A stretch of DNA of 64,000 nt, from positions 43,269,670-43,333,669 of the forward strand of contig OZ025248.1 of the NCBI GenBank assembly GCA_964019135.1. Reading direction: 5' to 3'. The position numbers and the translations under genes are program-made. Shown here in pieces: positions 23,392 to 34,679 of the stretch. The stretch is from Arenicola marina. Its lineage: Eukaryota; Annelida; Polychaeta; Arenicolidae. Numbering within the stretch: the first letter of the stretch is position 1; each line of letters starts with the position of its first letter. The notes under the pieces were generated by a model. The model was not told the DNA's origin and did no database searches. It was given only the letters and a program-made list of their open reading frames with translations.

Positions 23392-23667
23392 ATCTGGAGC
23401 AACCGACTGATGTCAAAATTGGGAATATCACAACGACAACCATCCCAGTGACGTGGAAGGATCCAAACGGGACCTTTGATCAAATCAGGGTTGATTGTAA
23501 CACGACGAATGGCGCCAACAGTGACACAAAGTACGTCGCTGGCGGTGCCGAGACGGCAAGCTGCGTGGACCTAACCCCGGGGTCCCACTACCTGGTGACC
23601 GTCAGCAGCGTGTTGAATGACAGCTCGGCACCCCCAGCATCGGCTCCATCACAGGAGGTTGTCACGG
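23392..23667 (+). CDS. FN3 exon 6 of 11
   Basis: 276 bp, phase 1-1, WKDPNGTF subfamily, closest to exon 4 (shared ending SQEVVTG). A Thr to Pro change sits two residues before the strand-B VTW (ATC CCA GTG), and Gly-Ser replaces Gly-Ala before HYLVTV. Otherwise complete, with both cysteines and the usual Trp and Tyr. Confidence 0.9.
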
Positions 23668-24590
23668 GTAAGTAACAGAGCTGGTGTTGGACGCTGTCAC
23701 GGGTAAGTAACAGTGCTGGAGGTGAACGCTGTCGCGTGTAAGTAACATGGCTGGTGGTGGACGCTGTCACGAATAAGTAACTGGGCTGGGGGTGGACGCT
23801 GTCACGTGTAAGTAACAGGGCTGATGGTGGATGCCGTCACGTGTAAGTAACAGGGCTGGTGGTGGACGCTGTCACGGGTAAGTAACAGGACTGGTGGTGG
23901 ACGCTGTCACGGGTAAGTAACAGGGCTGGTGGTAGACGCGGTCACGGGTAAGTAACAGCTGGTGGTGGACGCTGTCACGGGTAAGTAACAGGGATAGTGA
24001 AGGACGCTGTCACGGGTAAGTAACAGAGCTGATGGTGGAAGCGGTCACGGGTAAGTAACAGGGATAGTGAAGGACTCTATCACTGGTAAGTAACAGGGCT
24101 GGTGGTGGACGCTTTCACGGATAAGTAACAGGGTTGATGGTGGACGCTGTCACGGGTAAGTAACAGAGTTGATGGTGGACGCTTTCACGGGTAAGTAACA
24201 GGATTGATGGTGGACGCTGTCACGGGTAAGTAACAGAGTTGATGGTGGACGCTTTCACGGGTAAATAACAGGGCTGGTGGTGGACGCTGTCACGTTTAAA
24301 TAACAGGGCTGATGGTGGACGCTGTCACGGGTAAGTAACAGGGCTGGTGGTGGACGCTGTCACGGGTAAGTAACAGGTCTGATTGTGGACGCTGTCACGG
24401 GTAAGTAACAGGCTGGTGGTGGATGCTGTCACGGGTAAGTAACAGGCTGGTGGTGGATGCTGTCACGGGTAAGTAACAAGGCCGGGGGTGGATGTTGTCA
24501 CGGGTAAGTAACGGGGCTGGGGATTGATGCTGTCACGGCTAGGTAACAGGGCTGGTGGTGGATGCTGTCACTGGTAGGTAACAGGCCTGT
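23668..24590. repeat. 35-bp splice-donor minisatellite, intron 6
   Basis: About 26 units, resembling intron 4 in its first units and then diverging by local expansion of a pair of GTTGATGGTGGACGC units near 24120-24260. Confidence 0.95.
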
Positions 24591-25745
24591 TTGGTGGCGT
24601 CGTTCACTGAGCGTCGTAGCCCGCCAGGTGGTTGGGTGGCGACACTGGGTGTTGATACTGGGATGTTGACTAGAATGTTGACATTTAGTGGGGGGGGGGG
24701 TGACACTGGGGTGTTGACACTAGGGTGTTGACAGTTGATTGGGTTGCCCTATGATGGGTTTCGCAAAGATGGTATTTAGTGATAGCAGTATTAACTTTTA
24801 TACCGGCAAATCTTGTCATTTAGGTACGACCGACCCGCAATACCGTTTCACAAACGCAAATAAAGAAGGTATTAGCAATGACCGGTATTAAGCGATTTAA
24901 GGCCGATCTGATTATCAGTGACGTCGCAACATATCGTTACAAAACGCTAAACGTGACCCTGCAATGGCAGAATGGTACTCGCACCCTATCTCGCTAGTTC
25001 GTATCTTGTTCTGCTTTCATGAATCACTTTCTGTTCGTATCGTGGTGACGGGACCTATTAACTGTGTATTTGTCTAACCCTGTGTTAGTGTTCAGAGTGT
25101 GAAAGGGTATCGAGCGTAGATTCCCTGGAAGCCGCCAATGGACGATTGTTGTTTCAGTGTCGACGCCCACTTAGACACAGCACCATCATCATTCCACAGC
25201 TCTTCCGCGAAGTAATTAATAAAAATACGATAACTTTTTAAAATAATACTGTCAGTATTTCTGTATGTTTGTTACATATTTACACGATAAACTGAATAGC
25301 TTGTTGCATTTCTGTTAAGTTAAAGTGTATGCCATAACATGACAGTAACCATGAGCCAGTACTAGCTGCGCTGAATTGTTATATTAGTCCCTTATTGTAT
25401 GGAATACAAGTACACGTGGAGGTGTGGGTCTCATTGGGAACATAGCTAACATCTATGATTACACACATCGGTTTGTTAGCTGACATATACCGTGTGGCGT
25501 TACACAGAGTAGTAATGCGCATTGAGCTGGTCGGTCCCCTGTACTGGGCTGTTTGGTATGTAGACTCCCACCAACTAGTGAGACTGTGTCAGCAAGCTGC
25601 GGGATGCCACAGATGGTCCATATATATGCACGATATTTATCCATATCATAGATTGAAGCACACAAAATGGATTATTATCGGAAATGGTAGGCGTGAGTAA
25701 TACGTGAAATATGTTAAAACAATGGTCCACCCTGTTTATCTGCAG
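24591..25745. repeat. FN3-intron block (intron 6), last full copy
   Basis: Last full copy of the block. Later cassette introns lack it and use a different 3' region, so there is a switch of intron type at exon 7. Confidence 0.9.
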
Positions 25746-26021
25746 ATCTGGCGCAACCGACTTATGTCAAAATTGGGAATATCACAACGACAACCATCAC
25801 AGTGACGTGGAAGGATCCAAACGGGACCTTTGATCAAATCAGGGTTGATTGTAACACGACGAATGGCGCCAACAGTGACACAAAGTACGTCGCTGGCGGT
25901 GCCGAGACGGCGAGCTGCGTGGACCTCACCCCGGGGGCCCACTACCTGGTGACCGTCAGCAGCGTGTTGAATGACAGCTCGGCACCCCCAGCATCGGCTC
26001 GACCAGTAAACGCTGTCACGG
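25746..26021 (+). CDS. FN3 exon 7 of 11 (chimeric)
   Basis: 276 bp, phase 1-1. The body is of the WKDPNGTF type (NSDTKYVAGGAETASC), but the ending reads SARPVNAVTG, as in exons 8-10 (SAPPVNAVTS), in place of SAPSQEAVTG. It therefore looks like a crossover between the two subfamilies, with the breakpoint in its last 30 bases or so, exactly where intron type also changes. The donor is still CACGG|GTAAGT. Complete FN3 with cysteines 36 and 58. Confidence 0.9.
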
Positions 26022-26480
26022 GTAAGTAACAGGGCTGGTGGTGGACGCTGTCACGGGTAAGTAACAGGACTGGTGGTGGACGCTGTCACGGGTAAGTAAC
26101 AGTGCTGGAGGTGAACGCTGTCGCGTGTAAGTAACATGGCTGGTGGTGGACGCTGTCACGAGTAAGTAACTGGGCTGGGGGTGGACGCTGTCACGTGTAA
26201 GTAACAGGGCTGGTGGTGGACGCTGTCACGGGTAAGTAACAGGGCTGGTGGTGGTCGCTGTCACGGGTAAATAACAGAGCTGGTGGTAGACGCTGTCACG
26301 GGTTAGTAACAGATATGGTGTTAGGCGCTGTCACGGGTAAGTAACAGGAATGGTGGTAGACGTTGTCACCTGTAAGTAACAAGGATAGGTCTGGTGGTGG
26401 ATGCTGGGTCGGGTAAGTAACAGGGATGGGGGTAGACCCTGTCACGGGTAAGTAACAGGGCTGGTGGTGGACGCTGTCAC
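26022..26480. repeat. 35-bp splice-donor minisatellite, intron 7
   Basis: About 13 units from the junction onward, then directly the 37-bp array. Late units are more degenerate (GGGTCGGGTAAGTAACAGGG). The same end sequence recurs at the end of intron 8's array. Confidence 0.95.
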
Positions 26481-26779
26481 TGTTACTGACGACCCGATGG
26501 GTTACTTTGTTGTATAGCGTGACCGACTCGATGGGTTACCCTGTTATATAATGTTACTGACGACCCGATGTGTCACCTTGTTGTATAGTGTTACTGACGA
26601 CCCGATGGGTTACCTTGTTGTATGGTGTAACTGACGACCTGGTGGGTTACCTTGTTGTATAATGTTACTGACGACCCGATGGGTTATCTAGTTGTATAGT
26701 GTTACTGGCGATCCGATGTGTTACCTTGTTGTCTAGTGTTACTGGCGACCCGATGGATTACCTTTTTTTATATCTGCAG
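26481..26779. repeat. 37-bp acceptor-side minisatellite, intron 7
   Basis: About eight units of the GTTACTGACGACCCGATGGG / TTACCTTGTTGTATAGT repeat. The last unit runs into the true acceptor (GATTACCTTTTTTTATATC then TGCAG), so the pyrimidine tract of the acceptor is itself part of the array. Confidence 0.9.
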
Positions 26780-27055
26780 CTCTAGAGCAACCGACTGGTG
26801 TCACGATTGTGGAAACCAAAACGACAACCATCAAAGTGACGTGGACGAATCCAATCGGGAACTTTGATCAAATCAGGGTTGATTGTAACACGACAAATGG
26901 CGACAAGAGTGACACACAACATGTGACTAACAAAACCGCGACGGCGACATGCGTCAACCTCACCCCGGGGGCGCACTACCTGGTGACCGTCAGCAGCGTG
27001 TTGAATGACAGCTCGGCACACCCAGCATCGGCTCCACCAGTAAACGCTGTCACGA
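26780..27055 (+). CDS. FN3 exon 8 of 11
   Basis: 276 bp, phase 1-1. It reads LEQPTGVTIVETKTTT, VTWTNPIGNFDQIRVDC, then KSDTQHVTNKTATATC, HYLVTVSSVLNDSSAHP and PPVNAVT. Donor is CACGA|GTAAGT, with A in place of G at the last exon base. It founds the WTNPIGNF group (exons 8-11). Cysteines at 36 and 58. Confidence 0.9.
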
Positions 27056-29333
27056 GTAAGTAACAGGACTGGTGTTGGACGCTGTCACGGGTCAGTAACA
27101 GGGCTGGTGGTGGATGCTGTCACGGGTAAGTAACAGGGCTGGTGGTGGACGCTGTCACGGGTCAGTAACAGGGCTGGTGGTGGATACTGTCACGGGTAAG
27201 TAACAGGGCTGGTGGTGGACGCGGTCACGGGTAAGTGACAGGGCTGGTGGTGGACGCTGTCACGGGTCAGTAACAGGGCTGGTGGTGGACGCTGTCACGG
27301 GTAAGTAACAGGGCTGGTAGTGGACACTGTCACGGGTCAGTAACAGGGCTGGTGGTGGATGCTGTCATGGGTAAGTAACAGGGCTGGTGGTGGACGCTGT
27401 CAGGGGTCAGTAACAGGGCTGGTGGTGGATGCTGTCACGGGTAAGTAACAGGGCTGGTGGTGGACGCTGTCACGGGTCAGTAACAGGGCTGGGGGTGGAT
27501 GCTGTCACGGGTAAGTAACAGGGCTGGTGGTGGACGCTGTCACGGGTAAGTGACAGGGCTGGTGGTGGACGTTGTCACGGGCATGTAAAAGGGTTGGTGG
27601 TGGACGCTGTCGCTTGTAAGTAACAGGGATGTTGGCAGACGCTGTCACGGGTAAGTAACAGGGCTGGTGGTGGACGCTGTCACGGGTCAGTAACAGGGCT
27701 GGTGGTGGATGCTGTCACGGGTAAGTAACAGGGCTGGTGGTGGACGCTGTCACGGGTAAGTGACAGGGCTGGTGGTGGACGCTGTCACGGGTCAGTAACA
27801 GGGCTGGTGGTGGACGCTGTCACGGGTAAGTGACATGGCTGGTGGTGGATGCTGTCACGGGTCAGTAACAGGGCTGGTAGTGGACGCTGTCACGGGTAAG
27901 TGACAGGGCTGGTAGTGGACGCTGTCACGGGCAAGTAAAAGGGTTGGTGGTGGACGCTGTCGCTTGTAAGTAACAGGGATGTTGGCAGACGCTGTCACGG
28001 GTAAGTAACAGGGATGGTGGTAGATGCTGTCACATGTGAGTAAGAAGGCTGCTGTTGGACCCGGTCACGCGTAAGTAACAGGGCTGGTGGTGGATGCTGT
28101 CAATGGTAAGTAACAGGGCTGGTGGTGGACGCTGTCACGGGTAAGTAACAGGGATGGTTGTGGACGCTGTCACGGGTAAGTAACAGGGCTGGTGGTGGAC
28201 GCTGTCACGTGTAAGTAACAGGGCTGGTGGTGGACGCTGTCACGGGTAAGTAACAGGGCTGGTGATGGACGCTGTCACCGGCAAGTAAAAGGGATGGTGG
28301 TGGACGCTTCCACGGGTAAGTAACAGGGCTGGTGGTGGACGCTGTCACGGGTCAGTAACTGGGCTGGTGGTGGACGCTGTCACGGTTAAGTAACAGGGTT
28401 GGTGGTGGATTCTGTCATGGGTAAGTAAAAGAGCTGGTGGTGGTCGCTGTCTCGGGTAAATAACAGGGCTGGTGGAGGACGCTGTCACGGGTCAGTAACA
28501 GGGCTGGTGGTGGATGCTGTCACTGGTAAGTAACAGGGCTTGTGGAGGATGCTGTTACGGGTAAGTAACACGGATGGTGGTAGACGCTGTCACGTGTAAG
28601 TAACAGGGCTGGTGGTGGACGCTGTCACGGGTAAGTGACAGGGCTGGTGGTGGACGCTGTCACGGGTCAGTAACAGGGCTGGTGGTAGACACTGTCACTT
28701 GTAAGTAACAGGGCTAGTGGTGAACGCTGTCGCGAGTGAGTAACAGCGTTGGTGGTGGACGCTGTCACCTGTAAGTAACAGAGCTGGTGGTGGACGCTGT
28801 CACGTGTAAGTAAGAGGGCTGGTGGTGAATGCTGTCGCGGGTAAGTAACAGGGCTGGCGGTGGACACTGTCACGGGGAAGTAACAGGGCTGGAGGTGGAC
28901 GCCTTCACGGGTAAGTAACAGGGCTGGTGGTGGATGCTGTCACGGGTAAGTAACAGGGCTGGTGTCGGACGCTGTCACGGGTAAGTAACAGGGCTGGTGG
29001 TGGACACTGTCACGGGTAACTAACAGTGCTGGAGGTGAACGCTGTCACGGGTAAGTAACAGGGCTGGAGGTGAACGCTGTCACGGGTAAGTAACAGGGCT
29101 GGAGGTGGACGCTGTCACGGGTAAGTAACAGGGCTGGTGGTAGACGCTGTCACGGGTTAGTAACAGATATGGTGTTAGGCGCTGTCACGGGTAAGTAACA
29201 GGAATGGTGGTAGACGTTGTCACCTGTAAGTAACAAGGATATGTCTGGTGCTGGATGCTGGGTCGGGTAAGTAACAGGGATGGGGGTAGACCCTGTCACG
29301 GGTAAGTAACAGGGCTGGTGGTGGACGCTGTCA
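27056..29333. repeat. 35-bp splice-donor minisatellite, intron 8 (largest)
   Basis: About 65 units, the longest junction array in the window. Many units alternate GTAAGTAA with GTCAGTAA, which loses the A at +3, so about every second unit here is a poor donor. Multi-unit blocks (the AAAGGGTTGGTGG / GCTTGTAAGTAACAGGGATG pair) recur several times. Confidence 0.95.
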
Positions 29334-29707
29334 CTGTTACTGACGACCCGATGGGTTACTTTGTTGTATAGCGTGACTGACTCAATGGGTTACCCTGTTA
29401 TATAATGTTACTGACGACCCGATGTGTCACCTTGTTGTATAGTGTTACTGACGACCCGATGGGTTACCTTGTTGTATGGTGCAACTGACGACCTGGTGGG
29501 TTACCTTGTTGTATAATGTTACTGACGACCCGATGGGTTACCTTGTTGTATGGTGTAACTGACGACCTGGTGGGTTACCTTGTTGTATAATGTTACTGAC
29601 GACCCGATGTGTTATCTAGTTGTATAGTGTTCCTGGCGATCCGATGTGTTACCTTGTTGTATAGTGTTACTGGCGACCCGATGGATTACCTTTTTTTATA
29701 TCTGCAG
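29334..29707. repeat. 37-bp acceptor-side minisatellite, intron 8
   Basis: About ten units ending in the acceptor TTTTTTTATATCTGCAG. Same order of variants as in introns 7 and 9, with one pair of units duplicated. Confidence 0.9.
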
Positions 29708-29983
29708 CTCTAGAGCAACCGACTGGTGTCACGATTGTGGAAACCAAAACGACAACCATCAAAGTGACGTGGACGAATCCAATCGGGAACTTTGATCAAA
29801 TCAGGGTTGATTGTAACACGACAAATGGCGACAAGAGTGACACACAACATGTGACTAACAAAACCGCGACGGCGACATGCGTCAACCTCACCCCGGGGGC
29901 CCACTACCTGGTGACCGTCAGCAGCGTGTTGAATGACAGCTCGGCACACCCAGCATCGGCTCCACCAGTAAACGCTGTCACGA
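29708..29983 (+). CDS. FN3 exon 9 of 11
   Basis: 276 bp, phase 1-1, translation identical to exon 8 over the whole domain. At the DNA level the two differ at hardly any base. The donor is CACGA|GTAAGT. Such identity means very recent duplication or ongoing gene conversion. Confidence 0.9.
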
Positions 29984-31101
29984 GTAAGTAACAGGACTGG
30001 TGTTGGACGCTGTCACGGGTAAGTAACAGAGCTGGTGTTGGACGCTGTCACGGGTAAGTAACAGTACTGGAGGTGAACGCTGTCGCGTGTAAGTAACAGG
30101 GCTGGTGGTGGACACTGTCACGGGTCAGTAACAGGGCTGGTGGTGGATGCTGTCACGGGTAAGTAACAGGGCTGGTGGTGGACGCTGTCACGGGTCAGTA
30201 ACAGGGCTGGTGGTGGATGCTGTCACTGGTAAGTAAAAGGGTTGGTGGTGGACGCTGTCGCTTGTAAGTAACAGGTATGTTGGCCGACGCTGTCACGGGT
30301 AAGTGACAGGGCTGGTGGTGGACGCTGTCACGGGTCAGTAACAGGGCTGGTGGTGGATGCTGTCACGGGTAAGTAACAGGGCTGGTGGTGGACGCTGTCA
30401 CGGGTCAGTAACAGGGCTGGTGGTGGATGCTGTCACGGGTAAGTAACAGGGCTGGTGGTGGACGCGGTCACGGGTAAGTGACAGGGCTGGTGGTGGACGC
30501 TGTCACGGGTCAGTAACAGGGCTGGTGGTGGACGCTGTCACGGGTAAGTAACAGGGCTGGTAGTGGACACTGTCACGGGTCAGTAACAGGGCTGGTGGTG
30601 GAGCTGTCACGGGTAAGTAACAGGGCTGGTGGTGGACGCTGTCACGGGTCAGTAGCAGGGCTGGGGGTGGATGCTGTCACGGGTAAGTAACAGGGCTGGT
30701 GGTGGACGCTGTCACGGGCAAGTGACAGGGCTGGTGGTGGACGTTGTCACGGGGATGTAAAAGGTTGGTGGTGGACGCTGTCGCTTGTAAGTAACAGGGA
30801 TGTTGGCAGACGCTGTCACGGTTAAGTAACAGGGCTGGTGGTGGACGCTGTCACGGGTCAGTAACAGGGCTGGAGGTGGATGCTGTCACGGGTAAGTAAC
30901 AGGGCTGGTGGTGGACGCTGTCACGGGTAAGTGACAGGGCTGGTGGTGGACGCTGTCACGGGTCAGTAACAGGGCTGGTGGTGGACGCTGTCACGGGCAA
31001 GTAAAAGGGTTGGTGGTGGACGCTGTCGCTTGTAAGTAACAGGGATGTTGGCAGACGCTGTCACGGGTAAGTAACAGGGATGGTGGTGGACGCTGTCACT
31101 G
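29984..31101. repeat. 35-bp splice-donor minisatellite, intron 9
   Basis: About 32 units, sharing long runs of unit order with introns 8 and 10, including the alternating GTAAGTAA and GTCAGTAA forms. Confidence 0.95.
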
Positions 31102-31397
31102 TTACTGACGACCCGATGGGTTACTTTGTTGTATAGCGTGACTGACTCAATGGGTTACCCTGTTATATAATGTTACTGACGACCCGATGTGTCACCTTGT
31201 TGTATAGTGTTACTGACGACCCGATGGGTTACCTTGTTGTATGGTGTAACTGACGACCTGGTGGGTTACCTTGTTGTATAATGTTACTGACGACCCGATG
31301 TGTTATCTAGTTGTATAGTGTTCCTGGCGATCCGATGTGTTACCTTGTTGTATAGTGTTACTGGCGACCCGATGGATTACCTTTTTTATGTCTGCAG
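31102..31397. repeat. 37-bp acceptor-side minisatellite, intron 9
   Basis: About eight units leading into the acceptor TTTTTTATGTCTGCAG of exon 10. A + strand open frame runs from the array into the exon, but this is repeat readthrough and not an alternative start I can support. Confidence 0.9.
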
Positions 31398-31673
31398 CTC
31401 TAGAGCAACCGACTGGTGTCACGATTGTGGAAACCAAAACGACAACCATCAAAGTGACGTGGACGAATCCAATCGGGAACTTTGATCAAATCAGGGTTGA
31501 TTGTAACACGACAAATGGCGACAAGAGTGACAGACAACATGTGACTAACAAAAGCGCGACGGCGACATGCGTCAACCTCACCCCGGGGGCCCACTACCTG
31601 GTGACCGTCAGCAGCGTGTTGAATGACAGCTCGGCACACCCAGCATCGGCTCCACCAGTAAACGCTGTCACGA
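31398..31673 (+). CDS. FN3 exon 10 of 11
   Basis: 276 bp, phase 1-1, WTNPIGNF group. It differs from exons 8 and 9 by a Thr to Arg change (SDRQHV) and a Thr to Ser change (NKSATATC). The ending PPVNAVT and the donor CACGA|GTAAGT are shared with exons 8 and 9. Confidence 0.9.
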
Positions 31674-33771
31674 GTAAGTAACAGGACTGGTGTTGGACGC
31701 TGTCACGGGTAAGTAACAGAGCTGGTGTTGGACGCTGTCACGGGTAAGTAACAGTACTGGAGGTGAACGCTGTCGCGTGTAAGTAACAGGGCTGGTGGTG
31801 GACACTGTCACGGGTCAGTAACAGGGCTGGTGGTAGATGCTGTCACGGGTAAGTAACAGGGCTGGTGGTGGACGCTGTCACGGGTCAGTAACAGGGCTGG
31901 TGGTGGATGCTGTCACGGGTCAGTAACAGGGCTGGTGGTGGATGCTGTCACGGGTAAGTAACAGGGCTGGTGGTGGACGCTGTCACGGGTCAGTAACAGG
32001 GCTGGAGGTGGATGCTGTCACGGGTAAGTAACAGGGCTGGTGGTGGACGCGGTCACGGGTCAGTAACAGGGCTGGTGGTGGACGCTGTCACGGGTAAGTA
32101 ACAGGGCTGGTAGTGGACACTGTCACGGGTCAGTAACAGGGCTGGTGGTGGATGCTGTCACGGGTAAGTAACAGGGCTGGTGGTGGACGCTGTCACGGGT
32201 CAGTAACAGGGCTGGGGGTGGATGCTGTCACGGGTAAGTAACAGGGCTGGTGGTGGACGCTGTCACGGGCAAGTGACAGGGCTGGTGGTGGACGTTGTCA
32301 CGGGCATGTAAAAGGGTTGGTGGTGGACGCTGTCGCTTGTAAGTAACAGGGATGTTGGCAGACGCTGTCACGGTTAAGTAACAGGGCTGGTGGTGGACGC
32401 TGTCACGGGTCAGTAACAGGGCTGGTGGTGGATGCTGTCACGGGTAAGTAACAGGGCTGGTGGTGGACGCTGTCACGGGTAAGTGACAGGGCTGGTGGTG
32501 GACGCTGTCACGGGTCAGTAACAGGGCTGGTGGTGGACGCTGTCACGGGCAAGTAAAAGGGTTGGTGGTGGACGCTGTCGCTTGTAAGTAACAGGGATGT
32601 TGGCAGACGCTGTCACGGGTAAGTAACAGGGATGGTGGTAGATGCTGTCACATGTAAGTAGGAAGGCTGGTGTTGGACGCGGTCACGCGTAAGTAACAGG
32701 GCTGGTGGTGGACGCTGTCAATGGTAAGTGACAGGGCTGGTGGTGGACGCTGTCACGGGTAAGTGACAGGGATGGTTGTGGACGCTGTCACGGGTAAGTA
32801 ACAGGGCTGGTGGTGGACGCTGTCACGTGTAAGTAAGAGGGCTGGTGGTGGACGCTGTCACGGGTGAGTAACAGGGCTGGTGGTGGACGCTGTCACCGGC
32901 AAGTAAAAGGGATGGTGGTGGACGCTTCCACGGGTAAGTAACAGGGCTGGTGGTGGACGCTGTCACGGGTCAGTAACTGGGCTGGTGGTGGACCCTGTCA
33001 CGGTTAAGTAACAGGGCTGGTGGTGGATTCTGTCACGGGTAAGTAAAAGAGCTGGTGGTGGTCGCTGTCTCGGGTAAATAACAGGGCTGGTGGTGGACGC
33101 TGTCACGGGTCAGTAACAGGGATGTTGGCAGATGCTGTCACGGGTAAGTAACAGGGATGGTGGTAGATGCTGTCACATGTAAGTAACAAGGCTGGTGTTG
33201 GACGCCGTCACGGGTAAGTAACAGGGCTGGTGGTGGACGCTGTCAATGGTAAGTAACAGGGCTGGTGGTGGACGCTGTCACGGGTAAGTAACAGGGCTGG
33301 TAGTGGACGCTGTCACGTGTAAGTAACAGGGCTGGTGGTGGACGCTGTCACGGGTAAGTAACAGGGCTGATGGTGGACGCTGTCACCGGCAAGTAAAAGG
33401 GATGGTGGTGGACGCTTCCACGGGTAAGTAAGAGGGCTGGTGGTGGACGCTGTCACCGGTCAGTAACTGGGCTGGTGGTGGACGCTGTCACGGTTAAGTA
33501 ACAGGGCTGGTGGTGGATTCTGTCACGGGTAAGTAAAAGAGCTGGTGGTGGTCCCTGTCTCGGGTCAGTAACAGGGCTGGTGGTGGATGCTGTCACTGGT
33601 AAGTAACAGGGCTTGTGGTGGTTGCTGTTACGGGTAAGTAACAGGGATGGTGGTAGACGCTCTCACGTGTAAGTAACAGGGCTGGTGGTGGACGCTGTCA
33701 CGGGCAAGTAACAGGGCTGGAGGTGGATGCTGTCCCTTGTGAGTAACAGGGTTGGTGGTGGACGGTCTCAG
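31674..33771. repeat. 35-bp splice-donor minisatellite, intron 10
   Basis: About 60 units. The first half matches intron 9 in unit order and the second half matches intron 8, so it looks like a recombinant of the two. Confidence 0.95.
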
Positions 33772-34036
33772 TGTTACTGACGACCCGATGGGTTACCTTG
33801 TTGTATAGTGCTACTGACGACCCGATGGATTACGTAGTTGTATTGTGTCACTAACGACCCGATGGGTTACCTTGTTGTATAGTGTTACTGGCACCCCGAT
33901 GGGTTACCTAGTTGTATGGTGTTACTGACGACTCGATGGATTACGTAGTTGTATAGTGTCACTAACGACCCGATGGGTTACCTTGTTGTATAGTGTTACT
34001 GATGACCCGATGGGTTATCTTGTTGTGTATCTGCAG
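33772..34036. repeat. 37-bp acceptor-side minisatellite, intron 10
   Basis: About seven units. The last reads GGGTTATCTTGTTGTGTAT and is followed directly by CTGCAG, so the acceptor of exon 11 is a repeat unit with only the last bases changed. Confidence 0.9.
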
Positions 34037-34312
34037 CTCTAGAGCAACCGACTGGTGTGGCGATTGGGGAAACCACAACGACAACCATCAAAGTGACGTG
34101 GACGAATCCAATCGGGAACTTTGATCAAATCACGGTTGATTGTAACACGACAAATGGCGACAAGAGTGACACACAACATGTGACTAACAAAAGCGCGACG
34201 GCGACATGCGTCAACCTCACCCCGGGGGCCCACTACCTGGTGACCATCAGCAGCGTGTTGAATGACGGCGCAGCTCCCCCAGTGTCGGCTGAATCAAAGG
34301 AGGCTGTCACGG
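34037..34312 (+). CDS. FN3 exon 11 of 11 (chimeric)
   Basis: 276 bp, phase 1-1. The first two thirds follow exons 8-10 (VTWTNPIGNFDQITVDC, NKSATATC), but the ending is VSAESKEAVTG as in exon 2, with donor CACGG|GTAAGT. It is thus a second chimera and closes the run of 276-bp cassettes. The junction codon to the next exon is GTA (Val). Confidence 0.9.
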
Positions 34313-34640
34313 GTAAGTAACAGGGCTGGTGCTGGACGCTGTCATGGGTCAGTAATAGGGCTGGTGGTGGACGCTGCCACGGGTCAGTAACAGTCCTGGT
34401 GGTGGACACTGTCACGGGTAAGTAACTGGGCTGGTGGTGGTCGCTGTCACGGGTAAGTAACCGGGCTGGTGGTGTACGCTGTCACAGGTAAGTAACAGGG
34501 ATGGTGGTGGACGCTGTCACGGGTAAGTAACAGGGCTGGTGGTAGACGCTGTTACGGGTAAGTAACAGGGCTGGTGGTGGACGCTGTCATCGGTCAGTTA
34601 CCGGGCTGGTGATGGATGCTGTCACGGATGAGTACTAGGT
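34313..34640. repeat. 35-bp splice-donor minisatellite, intron 11
   Basis: About nine units, the last of the junction arrays, fading near 34640 (CACGGATGAGTACTAGG). Confidence 0.9.
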
Positions 34641-34679
34641 CTTCAGGCGTTCATTTTTGCTGTCATAGCTCGGCAACGT

